A stretch of DNA of 64,000 bases from Allobosea sp039673065 (GCF_039673065.1 NZ_JBDJKW010000005.1:186001-250000), one strand, 5' to 3'; shown: positions 34,145-43,722, counted from the first letter of the stretch. Numbers and translations: made by a program. The notes: generated by a model not told the origin, from the letters alone.

Positions 34145-34237
34145 TTTGTGTCCTCCAGAGGAAGCGACAATGGGCGGCCCGCCTCGCCTCGAGCGCGGAC
34201 CCGGTCTTGGTGATGCGCAGCCGTTCCGGCCTGCGCA
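34145..34237 (-). promoter_or_regulatory. ROSE-type RNA thermometer in hsp20 leader
   Basis: The Shine-Dalgarno GGAGGA (34151-34156 on the minus strand, six bases before ATG) can pair with TCCTC just upstream. Next to this lies TCGCT (34163-34167), which fits the ROSE consensus U[U/C]GCU. A further 5' hairpin has a 7-bp stem (34214-34220 with 34231-34237). The leader length of about 90 nt fits ROSE elements. Heat would open the hairpin and expose the ribosome site. Confidence 0.75.
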
Positions 34238-34243
34238 GACATG

Positions 34244-34271
34244 ATCTGGGAACCCTTATCGGCTTTTCAAG
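34244..34271 (-). promoter_or_regulatory. RpoH (sigma-32) promoter of hsp20
   Basis: On the minus strand CTTGAAA (34265-34271) is an exact -35 match to the heat-shock consensus. After 14 bases comes CCCAGAT (34244-34250), close to CCCCAT-type -10. The predicted transcription start near 34237 coincides with the first base of the ROSE 5' hairpin. Confidence 0.75.
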
Positions 34272-34319
34272 ACCTTTCCGGCAGCAGATGATCACGAGCC
34301 GCCACGGGCAAATGACGCG

Positions 34320-35378
34320 ATGACAGACGCCGCCTTCTTCCACCATCCGGACTATCCCGTGCCGGGCCACGGCAAGGTCTGGTCGGCCGTGACCGGCGAC
34401 GGCGCCAGCCTGCGCCTGGCCTCCTGGCACCCGACGACGCGGCCGGTGCGCGGCTCGGTGCTGATCGCCCAGGGCCGGGCCGAGTTCATCGAGCGCTACA
34501 GCGAGACCATCGTGGAACTCCGCCGGCGCGGCTTCCACGTGCTCGCCTTCGACTGGCGCGGCCAGGGCGGCTCGCAGCGCCTCGGCAAGCGGCCGCGGCG
34601 CGGGCATATCGACAGCCTGGCGCAATACGAGCAGGACCTGGCGCTCGCGGTCTCGCAGCTGCAGGAGCGGCTGCCCGCACCGCATTTCGCCCTCGCCCAT
34701 TCGATGGGGGCGGCGCTGTGCCTCGACGCCGCGCGACGCGACGCCTTGCCGGTGGAGCGGCTGGTCGCGCTCGCGCCTATGCTCGGCATCGCGATGATCG
34801 ACCATCCCGGCCAGGCGCGCATCCTGTCGCGCTTCCTCAACCTGTTCGGCTTCGGCGGCGCCTTCATTCCCGGCGGCAGCGACACCGCGATCGGCACCAA
34901 GCCCTTCGAGGGCAACCGCCTGACCGGCGATCCGGTGCGCTACGCCCGCAACGCCGCGCTGGCGGCCGCGGCACGCGAACTCGCCATCGGCGATCCGAGC
35001 ATCGCCTGGGTCCGCGTCGCCTTTCAGCTGATGGACCGGCTGGCGACGCCGCGCGCCCCGCTCGACATCCGCATCCCGACGCTGATCATCGCCGCCGGCC
35101 AAGACCCAGTGGTCTCGACCCCGGCGATCGAGCGCTTCGCCGCGCGGCTGAAGACCGGCCCGGCGCTCGTCCTGCCGACGGCGCGGCACGAGATCCTGAT
35201 GGAAGACGACACGATCCGCGCCCAGTTCTGGGCGGCGTTCGACGCCTTCGTTCCGGGCGAGGACCCGCTCGCCGGCCTGTCAGCCGCCGGCGAGGAGAGC
35301 CAGGGCGGCGCGGTGGAGGCTTTCATTGGCGGCGGCGAGGATGGTGCCGCCTCCGGCGGCGCTGCCGCCGTCCCATGA
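34320..35378 (+). CDS. Alpha/beta-hydrolase, lysophospholipase (PldB/monoglyceride-lipase-like)
   Basis: 352 residues. FDWRGQGGSQR and the nucleophile elbow AHSMGA (Ser about 128) are typical of lysophospholipase L2 and monoacylglycerol lipases. AGQDPVVS supplies the acid and ARHEILME the catalytic His. No signal peptide; likely cytoplasmic or membrane-associated lipid turnover. The last 33 residues are Gly/Ala-rich and encoded opposite the 3' end of hisN (99-base overlap), so the original stop may have been lost. Confidence 0.85.
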   Translation: MTDAAFFHHPDYPVPGHGKVWSAVTGDGASLRLASWHPTTRPVRGSVLIAQGRAEFIERYSETIVELRRRGFHVLAFDWRGQGGSQRLGKRPRRGHIDSLAQYEQDLALAVSQLQERLPAPHFALAHSMGAALCLDAARRDALPVERLVALAPMLGIAMIDHPGQARILSRFLNLFGFGGAFIPGGSDTAIGTKPFEGNRLTGDPVRYARNAALAAAARELAIGDPSIAWVRVAFQLMDRLATPRAPLDIRIPTLIIAAGQDPVVSTPAIERFAARLKTGPALVLPTARHEILMEDDTIRAQFWAAFDAFVPGEDPLAGLSAAGEESQGGAVEAFIGGGEDGAASGGAAAVP

Positions 35379-36065
35379 GGTGACGACGCCGCCGGCGCCC
35401 TCGATGATCGGGATCAACGCGACGATGTCGTAGGGCTTCAGCCCGCTCTCGACGACGAGATCGACATGGCCGGCCGCGAGCATGCAGTAGGCGTAGCAGT
35501 CGCAGCCATAGCGGGCCATGCGGACCGCCTGCTCGACACGCTGATAGGCCGGCTTCAGCTCCTCGGCGAAGAGATGGGGACTGGTCGTCATCAGCGTCGC
35601 CTCGGCGAGGCTGGTCACCGCGCGTGTGCGCAGCTCGCGCGGTCCGCCCGGCCCCTCATAGCGCGCCCTGCGGCCGTCGCCTGAGAAGCGCTCGCCGGTG
35701 AATGGCTGGTTCATCATGCCGTAGACCGGCACGCCGGCGCGGGTGAGGCCGATCAGCGTGCCCCAGACCGGCAGCCCCGAGATGAAGGCGCGCGTGCCGT
35801 CGATCGGATCGAGAACCCAGACATACTCGGCGTCCGGCCGCTCGGTGCCGAACTCCTCGCCGAAGATGCCATGGGCCGGGAAGGTCTGGGCGATCAGGTT
35901 GCGCATCACGCTCTCGCCGGCCCGGTCGCCTTCGGTAACCGGATCGAAGGCGGCACCGCCAGACTTGTCCTCCGCCACGTGCTTGGCGCGAAAGAACGGC
36001 AGGATCGCCTGTCCCGACAGGGTCGCGAGACGATCGACGAAGCCCGAGAAATCCACCGCGGTCAT
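35280..36065 (-). CDS. hisN: Histidinol-phosphatase, inositol-monophosphatase family
   Basis: 261 residues. GEEFG (metal-binding Glu), WVLDPIDGTRAF (Asp-x-x-Asp-Gly-Thr) and a C-terminal region with CDCYAYCMLAAGHVDLVVE are the IMPase motifs; this version resembles rhizobial HisN, which dephosphorylates histidinol phosphate in the histidine pathway. SuhB-type inositol phosphatase is the alternative. It converges with and overlaps the lysophospholipase gene, and an MmgR-type sRNA gene lies behind its start. Confidence 0.85.
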   Translation of the reverse strand: MTAVDFSGFVDRLATLSGQAILPFFRAKHVAEDKSGGAAFDPVTEGDRAGESVMRNLIAQTFPAHGIFGEEFGTERPDAEYVWVLDPIDGTRAFISGLPVWGTLIGLTRAGVPVYGMMNQPFTGERFSGDGRRARYEGPGGPRELRTRAVTSLAEATLMTTSPHLFAEELKPAYQRVEQAVRMARYGCDCYAYCMLAAGHVDLVVESGLKPYDIVALIPIIEGAGGVVTSWDGGSAAGGGTILAAANESLHRAALALLAGG

Positions 36066-36205
36066 GCAAGCTCCTTGGTCGGCGCCGCGCCCGCGAGAGC
36101 GAGCCGGCCGCGCATCTGCCTTCTTGATGGGCAGTCACCGGCCTGACAAGCGCAACGAACGCCCCAAACCGCTCTACCCATGCACCTGATGCATACCCCC
36201 TGCGA

Positions 36206-36232
36206 AAGCGCCCCGCGGGGGCTTGCGTTTTT
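36206..36232 (+). terminator. Possible terminator hairpin upstream of the sRNA
   Basis: AAGCGCCCC, loop GCG, GGGGCTT, then GCGTTTTT. The stem has one bulged base. No plus-strand gene ends directly before it, so it may serve a short transcript or be incidental. Confidence 0.35.
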
Positions 36233-36252
36233 GCGGTGCATCGTTTTATTGT
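36223..36252 (+). promoter_or_regulatory. Candidate promoter of the MmgR-like sRNA
   Basis: TTGCGT (36223-36228) and TATTGT (36247-36252) lie 18 bases apart, placing a start near 36259. The two boxes partly match housekeeping consensus; this is positional inference. Confidence 0.4.
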
Positions 36253-36259
36253 GCACTGC

Positions 36260-36347
36260 GAAGGGGAGATGACATCAAGCCTTCGTTGCCCTCCTTGGGC
36301 GTTTCCTCCCTAGACTTGGGCCGCCACGCCAGTGAGCGGCCCTTTTT
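36260..36347 (+). ncRNA. mmgR: MmgR / suhB-family (alpha-r8) small RNA
   Basis: The region holds a first stem CAAG (36276-36279) with CTTG (36315-36318), an inner hairpin GCCC-TCCTT-GGGC, and in the internal loop TTTCCTCCCT (36302-36311), the invariant 10-mer of the alpha-r8 family. A terminator stem GGGCCGC / GCGGCCC (36318-36324 with 36336-36342) and T-run end the RNA. In Rhizobiales this sRNA is known to limit polyhydroxybutyrate storage, and it lies near suhB-like genes, here hisN. The 5' end is approximate. Confidence 0.8.
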
Positions 36348-36390
36348 CTTGTCTGGCGCCCGGCGCGAGCCGCGAAACGGCCCGCCCCCC

Positions 36391-37311
36391 CTATTCGGCC
36401 GCCTGGCGCCATTCGTCGATCCAGCCGCTCCAGCGCGCGAAGCACTCCGCCATCGCCGCTGTGATCACCGCCCGCAGCGGGGCGAAGCCGCCATTGGGCT
36501 CCAGCGTCTGCTCGTTCATGTAGAGGCCGCGGTTGATCTCGATCTGCAGCGCGTGCACGCCGGCCGCCGGCACGCCGTAATGCTCGGTGATGAAGCCGCC
36601 GGCATAGGGGCGGTTGCGGGTGACGCTCAGCCCCGCCCGCCGGAAGGCAGCCTCCGCCGCATCGACGACAAAACCGGCGGCGCTGGAGCCGAAGCGATCG
36701 CCCAGGATGATGTCCGGCTTGGCCAGCCCGTCGCGATCGAGCCCGGTCGAGGGCATGGAGTGCGCATCGACCAGCACGCAGGTGCCGAAGCAGCCCTGCG
36801 TGCGGCTGACCAGATGACGCAGGCCCGCGTGATAGGGCCGGTAGAGCTCCTCGATCCGCGCCAGCGCCACCTCGACCGGGATCCGGCCGGGATAGATCTC
36901 GCAGGCGTCGCCGACGATGCGCGGGATGGTGCCGAGGCCGCCGGCGACCCGCAGCGAGCGCGTATTGGCATGGCCGGGAAGCCGCCCCTCGAACATCCGC
37001 GGATCGAGCTCGTAGGGTTCGCGGTTGAGGTCGAGATAGGCGCGGGGGAACTCGGCGACCAGCAGCGGCGCGCCGAGCGCCACCGTGCCGCTGAACAGCA
37101 GGTCGACATAGGCGTCCTCGGAGCGGCGCAGCAGGCGCAGCGGCAGGCGCGCTCCGTCGACGAAGGCGGCCGGATAGCGCCGGCCGGCATGCGGCACGTC
37201 GACCACCACCGGCACGATCTGCAGCGGCGGCTGGAACAGGGTGAACGGCCGCTCGATCTCGGCGACGACAGTGTCGGGATGCGGCGGGGCGTCTGCGGGG
37301 GCTGGCGTCAT
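36391..37311 (-). CDS. N-formylglutamate amidohydrolase family protein
   Basis: 306 residues from ATG 37311 (TPAPADAPPHPD). VVVDVPHAGRRYP, DAYVDLLF and VDAHSMPS are the metal-binding blocks of the family, followed by GGFITEHYG and LQIEINRGLYM. It would hydrolyse N-formylglutamate, the last step of some histidine degradation routes, although no other hut genes lie nearby. It is next to cpdR and hisN, which is usual in Rhizobiales. The open frame extends further upstream without family similarity. Confidence 0.88.
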   Translation of the reverse strand: MTPAPADAPPHPDTVVAEIERPFTLFQPPLQIVPVVVDVPHAGRRYPAAFVDGARLPLRLLRRSEDAYVDLLFSGTVALGAPLLVAEFPRAYLDLNREPYELDPRMFEGRLPGHANTRSLRVAGGLGTIPRIVGDACEIYPGRIPVEVALARIEELYRPYHAGLRHLVSRTQGCFGTCVLVDAHSMPSTGLDRDGLAKPDIILGDRFGSSAAGFVVDAAEAAFRRAGLSVTRNRPYAGGFITEHYGVPAAGVHALQIEINRGLYMNEQTLEPNGGFAPLRAVITAAMAECFARWSGWIDEWRQAAE

Positions 37312-37597
37312 GCTGGCGCGACTCAAGCACAAAGCGCGGCCCGGATGAAGCGCTTGCGCGCGGCTCCGCCGTCCACAGGCGTTCATCGCTTGTTTACCGT
37401 AAGCGGCGCAAATACAAAGGCATGATCGCGATCGGCGTAGACCGGCCCCACGGAGCCGTGGACGCTCTCGCGACCGGCGGGGCCCGGCGCGGCGGACATG
37501 GCCGGCCGGAACAGGGATACGGCGGGCGGATCGGGCGACATCCGGAAGGATCGCGCCGGACGCGGCCGAGCGCGGAACCACGGACGAAGCAGGCGCC

Positions 37598-37957
37598 ATG
37601 ACGAAGATTCTCCTCGCCGAAGACGACAACGACATGCGCCGCTTCCTGGTCAAGGCGCTGCAGAACGCCGGCTACGACGTCGCCTCCTTCGACAACGGCC
37701 TGTCGGCCTATAACCGCCTGCGCGAGGAGCCGTTCGAGCTGCTCCTGACCGACATCGTCATGCCGGAGATGGACGGCATCGAGCTGGCGCGCCGCGCCAC
37801 CGAGCTCGATCCCGACATCAAGGTGATGTTCATCACCGGCTTCGCCGCCGTGGCGCTCAACCCGGATTCGCAGACGCCCAAGGACGCCAAGGTGCTGTCC
37901 AAGCCCTTCCATCTGCGCGAGCTGGTGAACGAGGTCGAAAAGCTGCTCGCTGCCTGA
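37598..37957 (+). CDS. cpdR: Single-domain response regulator CpdR
   Basis: 119 residues, a lone receiver domain: LLAEDDNDMRRF acidic pocket, phospho-acceptor D52 in LLTDIVMPEMDG, Thr in FITGF and Lys in LSKPFH. The sequence is very close to rhizobial CpdR. In its unphosphorylated form CpdR primes ClpXP for degrading PdeA and McpA and, with RcdA/PopA, CtrA; the CckA-ChpT relay controls it. It acts at the cell pole during the cell cycle. Transcribed alone, divergently from the N-formylglutamate gene. Confidence 0.96.
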   Translation: MTKILLAEDDNDMRRFLVKALQNAGYDVASFDNGLSAYNRLREEPFELLLTDIVMPEMDGIELARRATELDPDIKVMFITGFAAVALNPDSQTPKDAKVLSKPFHLRELVNEVEKLLAA

Positions 37958-38094
37958 GGCGAAGAGATTTCCACATCGGGCGTCGTCGAGCCGACGAAGC
38001 GCCTTGCAAGGCGCCGCGCGACTCGCTATAGCCCCCTCACCCGCAACGAAGCGGCCTTCGGGCAAGCCTCGTTGCCGACGCCGAACAGGCGATC

Positions 38095-38169
<75 letters not shown>

Positions 38170-38195
38170 TTTTCTCTCTGGTCAGTCAGAGACTT

Positions 38196-38222
38196 AAGGC
38201 CACCCTCGCGGGTGGCCTTTTT
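38196..38222 (+). terminator. Terminator of tRNA-Val
   Basis: AAGGCCACC (38196-38204) pairs with GGTGGCCTT (38211-38219) over loop CTCGCG, and a five-T run overlaps the end of the stem. Confidence 0.9.
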
Positions 38223-38611
38223 GCTTTGGGACTCGCCAGGGCCGGCGCGATGCACCCCTGATGGCTGCGGCGCGCGGCGATCCTGTTCGAGGCTCATCTT
38301 TGGGGCCGGACCTAGGCTCCGATGCCGACTTAAGTTGAGGCGGCCGGCTTGAGCGGAGGCCTGCCGGCGCAGGCGGTCGCCAACGGCGTCACCGATCAGG
38401 ACATCAGGGAGAACGCCGGGTCCGCAGTCGGGGCCGCCTGCGGCTATCGCGATGCGACGGACGGCCGGGCGGGTGTGGGCACGTACAAAGGAAGCCTTGG
38501 CGTGCGGAGGCCGCGGCGCGAGGCATGTGAGCCCGGCCGCGCTCGCAGAGCGATCAGACGCCGCCCCCTTGCGCGGGCGCGGCGGCGCGGGCCTCTCCCC
38601 TCGCCTCGACG
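38223..38611. other. Intergenic region after tRNA-Val
   Basis: No gene, tRNA-derived repeat or integrase remnant is seen. Short open frames on the plus strand are Arg-rich and unlike proteins. The tRNA 3' end is not repeated here, so there is no sign of an integrated element. Confidence 0.4.
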
Positions 38612-39052
38612 CTATCCTGCCAGGCGGGCGGTGAAGGCGGTGAAAAACTGGTCGGCGAGCTTGCGCGAGGTCGCCTGCACCAGCCGGCTGCCGAGGGCCG
38701 CGAGCTTGCCGCCGATCTCGGCCTTGGCGTCGTAGCGCAGGATGGTCTCGTCGCCATCGGCCTCCAGGATGACCAGAGAGCCGCCCTTGGCGAAGCCGGC
38801 GATGCCGCCATTGCCCTGGCCGACGATGCGGCAGCCGTTGGGCGCATCGATGTCCTGCAGTTCGACGGTGCCGGAGAAGGTCGCCGAGACTGGGCCGACC
38901 TTGAGCTGCACCTTGGCGGCGAAGCCGGTGTCCGAGGTCTGCTCCAGCTCCTTGCAGCCGGGGATGCAGGCCTTCAGCGTCTCGACGTCGAAGAGCGCCG
39001 CCCAGACGCGGTCGCGCGGGGCCGCGATGCGGTGTTCGCCGCTGATGTCCAT
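38612..39052 (-). CDS. coxG: CoxG-like SRPBCC-fold protein
   Basis: 146 residues. The N-terminal GEHRIAAPRDRVWAALFDVE and central CIPGCKELE match carbon-monoxide-dehydrogenase subunit G, a START-like fold that anchors or assembles molybdenum hydroxylases at the membrane. This copy lacks the C-terminal membrane helix that many CoxG proteins have. Last gene of the minus-strand operon; the related Mo-hydroxylase genes are about 5 kb upstream with the Liv genes between. Confidence 0.85.
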   Translation of the reverse strand: MDISGEHRIAAPRDRVWAALFDVETLKACIPGCKELEQTSDTGFAAKVQLKVGPVSATFSGTVELQDIDAPNGCRIVGQGNGGIAGFAKGGSLVILEADGDETILRYDAKAEIGGKLAALGSRLVQATSRKLADQFFTAFTARLAG

Positions 39053-39074
39053 CTCTTGCCTCCGGTGCCCGTGC

Positions 39075-39771
<697 letters not shown>

Positions 39772-39785
<14 letters not shown>

Positions 39786-40527
39786 CGTTCTGCCCCAGAT
39801 AGACGCGGCGAACCTCTGGGTCCGTCTGAATGTGCTGCGGGCTGCCGTCCGCGATCAGGCGGCCGTGATGCAGCACCAGGATCCGGTCGGACAGGCCCAG
39901 GATCATCTTCATCTTGTGCTCGACCAGGAGGATGGTGCGCTCGGCGGCGAGGCGCTCGAGCAGGGCGACCATGTCCTTGGTCTCCTCCGGGCCCATGCCC
40001 GCGGTCGGCTCGTCGAGCAGCAGCAGCTCGGGATCGGCGGCGAGCGCGATGGCGATCTCCAGCGCGCGCTGCTGGCCATGGGCGAGGAATTTCGCCGTCT
40101 CGGCCCGGCGCGCGGTCAGCCCGACGGCGGCCAGCGCGGCGTCGGCCCGCTCGGCCAGCTCGGTCATCGCGGCCCGGTCGCGCCAGATGTCGTAGCGGGC
40201 GCGGAAGGCCTGCGCCGCGACGCGCACGTTCTCGTGGACCGAGAGCTCCGGGAAGATGTTGGTGATCTGGTAGGAGCGCGCGATGCCGAGATGCGCGAAG
40301 CGGTGCTGCGGCGTGCCGGTGATGTCACGCCCCTTGAAGCGGATCGTGCCGGCGGAGGGCGGCAGCACGCCGGAGAGCACGTTGAAGAAGGTGCTCTTGC
40401 CGGCGCCGTTGGGGCCGATGATCGCGGTGACCTTGTTGGGCGCGAAGGCGGCGGTGACGCCTTCCAGCGCGACGAAGCCGCCGAAGCGCCGGCCGATATT
40501 CTCGACCGCAAGCAGGGGAGCGCTCAT
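39772..40527 (-). CDS. livG: Branched-chain-type ABC importer ATPase LivG
   Basis: 251 residues from ATG 40527. Walker A GPNGAGKST, LAHGQQRALEIAIAL signature (His for Ser-Gly, usual in LivG) and LLLLDEPTAGM Walker B. Start overlaps the livM stop as ATGA. Pairs with LivF to drive import through LivHM. Confidence 0.93.
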
Positions 40528-41528
40528 CGGCCGGCCCTCCAGGCCAGGGCCGTGCCCCAGATGCCGCGCGGCAGGAAGAGCACGAACAGGATGAAGACGG
40601 TGCCGACGACGATCTGCCAGTGCGAGGTCCAGAGCGAAACCACGTCCTCCATCAGCAGGAAGGCGAGCGCGCCGACGAAGGGGCCGAAGAAGCTGCCGGC
40701 GCCGCCGAGCAGCGTCATCATCACGATCATGCCCGAGGTGTGGTAGTGCAGGATATCGAGCGGCACGATGGCGAGATGCAGCGCCGAGAGCGTGCCGGCC
40801 AGCGCACAGATCAGCCCCGACAGGGTGAACGAGATCAGCTTGGTGCGCTCGACATCGTAGCCGCAGGCGCGGGCCCGGGTCTCGTTCTCGCGGATGGCCT
40901 CGATCACCGCGCCGAAGGGCGAGTTCAGGATGCGCGAGACCAGCCAGAGGGCGGCCGCGGCGAACACCATGATCACGTAGTACTTGTTCAGCGGGTTCAG
41001 GAAGTCGATGGTCCAGCCGAACAGGTCGATCTTCGCCACTGTGAAGCCGCGCAGCCCGTTCTCGCCGCCGGTGAGCGAGGAGGCCTGCAGCGCGCTGTAG
41101 TAGACGAGCTGCGACAGCGCGAGCGTCACCATCGAGAAGTAGATGCCGCGCGTGCGGATCGACAGCACGCCGATGACGAAGGCGAGCGCCCCGCCGGCGA
41201 GGATGCCGAGCGCCACCGCCGCGTACCAGGGCACGCCGAACTGGCCGATGGCGATGCCGGTGACATAGGCGCCGGCGCCGAAGAAGGCGGCGTGGCCGAA
41301 GGAGAGCAGGCCGGTATAGCCGAAGAGCAGGTTGTAGCCGACGGCGACGAGCCCGTAGATCAGCACGTTCACCGCGAGCGCCTGCGAGGGCAGGACCCAG
41401 GGCAGCAGGCACAGCGCCAGGATGGAGAGCGGCACGCGCCAGGCCGTCAGGCGCGCGCGCCAGCCGCGCTGCCCGGCCGGGCCGCCCATCACGTCGGCGA
41501 CGGAGGAGGTGGAGGCGGTCATCGTCAT
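40524..41528 (-). CDS. livM: Branched-chain-type ABC importer permease LivM
   Basis: 334 residues with about nine hydrophobic helices. YGLVAVGYNLLFGYTGLLSFG and HAAFFGAGAYV are family hallmarks, and RARACGYDVERTKLISFTLS is the EAA-like coupling loop. Forms the pore together with LivH. Confidence 0.93.
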   Translation of the reverse strand: MTMTASTSSVADVMGGPAGQRGWRARLTAWRVPLSILALCLLPWVLPSQALAVNVLIYGLVAVGYNLLFGYTGLLSFGHAAFFGAGAYVTGIAIGQFGVPWYAAVALGILAGGALAFVIGVLSIRTRGIYFSMVTLALSQLVYYSALQASSLTGGENGLRGFTVAKIDLFGWTIDFLNPLNKYYVIMVFAAAALWLVSRILNSPFGAVIEAIRENETRARACGYDVERTKLISFTLSGLICALAGTLSALHLAIVPLDILHYHTSGMIVMMTLLGGAGSFFGPFVGALAFLLMEDVVSLWTSHWQIVVGTVFILFVLFLPRGIWGTALAWRAGR

Positions 41529-41532
41529 CTCC

Positions 41533-42408
41533 TCAGCCGCGCACCGGCTTGCCGAACAGCCCGTGCGGCCGCACCAGCAGCACCAGCGCCATCAGGGCGA
41601 ACATCACGATCGTCGCCATTTCCGGCGCGAACAGCGCGGTCATGCTGATCGCCACGCCGACCAGCAGGCCGGCGACCACCGCGCCGATCAGCGAGCCCAT
41701 GCCGCCGATCACCGTGACGACGAAGGCCTCGGCCAGCACCAGCGAGCCCCTCTCGGGATTGACGTTGCGCATGGGGGCGGCGAGCACGCCGCCGAGCGCG
41801 GTCAGGCCGATGCCGAGGCCGAAGACCAGCAGCCAGACCGTGGCAATATCGACGCCGAGCACGCGCATGATCTGCGGGTCCTTGGCGCCGGCACGCACGA
41901 TCAGGCCGAAGCGGGTCTTCTCCAACCCGAGCCAGAGCAGCACGAGCACCACCGCGACGACGCCGACCACGAAGAGCCGGTAGACCGGGAAGAAGCCGAT
42001 GCCGAGATCGGCGACACCGGCCAGCTGCGGCGGCGTCTGGAAGGGGATGCCGTCGCTGCCGAAGACGATCCGCACCGCCTCGACCAGCACATAGCCGAGG
42101 CCGAAGGTCAGCAGCAGCGGATCGTCGACCGAGCGCTTGTAGAGCGGCCTGATCAGGACGCGCTCGATCAGCATGCCGAAGGCGCCGATGGCGATGGGGG
42201 CGATCAGCAGCCCCCACCAGAAGCTGCCGGTCAGCGATGCGACCCACAGGCCGGCATAAGCCCCGATCATGAACAGCGCGCCATGGGCGAAGTTCACCAC
42301 GCCCAGCATGCCGAAGATGATCGACAGGCCGAGTGCGACCATGATCAGGATCGCACCGAGCGCGACGCCCGAGAAGAGCTGCATCGCGATGAGTTCGGCG
42401 TCCATCAA
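41533..42408 (-). CDS. livH: Branched-chain-type ABC importer permease LivH
   Basis: 291 residues. GVALGAILIMVALGLSIIFG and GVVNFAHGALFMIGAY are typical of LivH, and AKDPQIMRVLGVDI is the cytoplasmic coupling loop. Four bases from livM and 31 from the binding-protein gene. Confidence 0.93.
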   Translation of the reverse strand: MMDAELIAMQLFSGVALGAILIMVALGLSIIFGMLGVVNFAHGALFMIGAYAGLWVASLTGSFWWGLLIAPIAIGAFGMLIERVLIRPLYKRSVDDPLLLTFGLGYVLVEAVRIVFGSDGIPFQTPPQLAGVADLGIGFFPVYRLFVVGVVAVVLVLLWLGLEKTRFGLIVRAGAKDPQIMRVLGVDIATVWLLVFGLGIGLTALGGVLAAPMRNVNPERGSLVLAEAFVVTVIGGMGSLIGAVVAGLLVGVAISMTALFAPEMATIVMFALMALVLLVRPHGLFGKPVRG

Positions 42409-42439
42409 GGCCCCTCCCCGAGGCGTGGTTCGTCGTGGC

Positions 42440-43684
42440 TCAGGCCGGGAAGCCGAGCTCGGAGCAGCTGCGCAGGATCGTCTCGGAGGCCGGCTCGCTG
42501 GCCAGCACCTTGAAGAGGTCGGCCTCGTTCTTCATCTCGGCCTTCTTCTTCGATTCGAGCACCAGCACCGACTGCACCGACTGGTGATCGCAGGCGCGGT
42601 AGTGCTGCGGGCCCTTGGCGACGTCGTATTTCAGGGCTTCGAGCGCGGCGATCACCTTGTCTGTGTCGGTGCCGCCGGCCTTCTCCATGGCGAGCAGCAG
42701 CGACGAGACGCCGGTGAAGCCATAGGCGCCGTAATCGGTGGGATAGGCGCCGCCATTGGCCGCCTTGAAGGCGTCGTTGAAGGCTTTGGCGCTCGGCACC
42801 GTGTCCTCGAGGCCCCAGTAGTAATTGGCGCCGCCGACCACGCCCTCGAAGGCGTCGGGGCCGATGGCGAGGCGCTGGTTGTGCAGCAGCACCGGCACGA
42901 CGATCTTCGCCTGGCGGTTCATGCCGAAATCGACCGCCTGCTTGACCGCATTGGCCTGGTCGCGGCCGAAATTGCAGATGCAGAGGATGTCGGGGCGCAT
43001 CGACCGCAGGCGCGGCATGAAGGTCGAGTAGTCGGCCGCACCGAAGGGATGCAGGCTTTCGCCGACGCTGGTGGCGCCGATGGCCGCCTGGGCGCGCTTG
43101 AAGCCGCGCAGCATCTCGTGGCCATAGGCGTAGTCGGCGACGAGATAGGCGACCTTGGAGTCCTTCGTGAAGGTGTGCTTGGCGACCGCGGCGGTCGTCA
43201 TGTGCGGGTTGAGCGCCTCGTGGAAGGTGAAGCGGCTGAAATCCTTGCTCTCGTTGATGGTGTCCGACTGGCTGATCGAGACGTAGATCACGCCGCGTGC
43301 CCGCGTCACCTCGTTGACCGCGAGCTGCACCGCGCTGGAGAGCGCACCGACGATGGCGTGGACCTTGTCCTTCTCGATCAGCTCGAGCGTGCGCGTCGCT
43401 GCCTCGCCGGCGTTGAGCTTGTCGTCGCGGACCAGCAGCTCGACCTTGCGGCCGGCGACGCCGCCCCTGTCGTTGACCAGCTTGACGGCGAGCTCGGCGC
43501 TCTTGACCTGGTCCTTGGCCTCGGCGGCGAAGGGGCCGGTCAGCGGCGTCGGGAAGCCGATGCGGATGGTCTCGCCCTGCGCGCGCAGGATGCCGGGCAT
43601 CGCCAGCGTGGCGCCGCCGGCGGCGATGCCGGCCAGCGCGGCGCGGCGGGTGAGGAAAGGCAGGCCCTTGCTCTCGTCTGTCAT
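42440..43684 (-). CDS. livK: Liv-type ABC importer, periplasmic binding protein
   Basis: 414 residues from ATG 43684. This start follows GGAGGAG at good spacing and begins just before a twin-arginine signal (LTRRAALAGIAAGG). A second ATG at 43726 overlaps the stop of the Mo-hydroxylase gene as ATGA and cannot be excluded. The mature part is a family 6 binding protein (IRIGFPTPLTGPFAAEA; ELLVRDDKLNAGEAA). It is encoded between enzyme and permease genes, so it probably binds the enzyme's substrate. Such proteins bind amino acids, amides, urea or aromatic acids. Confidence 0.9.
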   Translation of the reverse strand: MTDESKGLPFLTRRAALAGIAAGGATLAMPGILRAQGETIRIGFPTPLTGPFAAEAKDQVKSAELAVKLVNDRGGVAGRKVELLVRDDKLNAGEAATRTLELIEKDKVHAIVGALSSAVQLAVNEVTRARGVIYVSISQSDTINESKDFSRFTFHEALNPHMTTAAVAKHTFTKDSKVAYLVADYAYGHEMLRGFKRAQAAIGATSVGESLHPFGAADYSTFMPRLRSMRPDILCICNFGRDQANAVKQAVDFGMNRQAKIVVPVLLHNQRLAIGPDAFEGVVGGANYYWGLEDTVPSAKAFNDAFKAANGGAYPTDYGAYGFTGVSSLLLAMEKAGGTDTDKVIAALEALKYDVAKGPQHYRACDHQSVQSVLVLESKKKAEMKNEADLFKVLASEPASETILRSCSELGFPA

Positions 43685-43722
43685 GGTCGTCTCCTCCGCG
43701 TGGTCTTTGTTGTTGTCGTTGT

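Noticed and set aside
37312..37597. CtrA site in the cpdR promoter region
   Set aside because: Only an isolated partial TTAC-like half site is found; no TTAA-N7-TTAA match.
38349..38735. Plus-strand frame after tRNA-Val
   Set aside because: Arg-rich, no ribosome site, and it runs into the coxG-like gene on the other strand.
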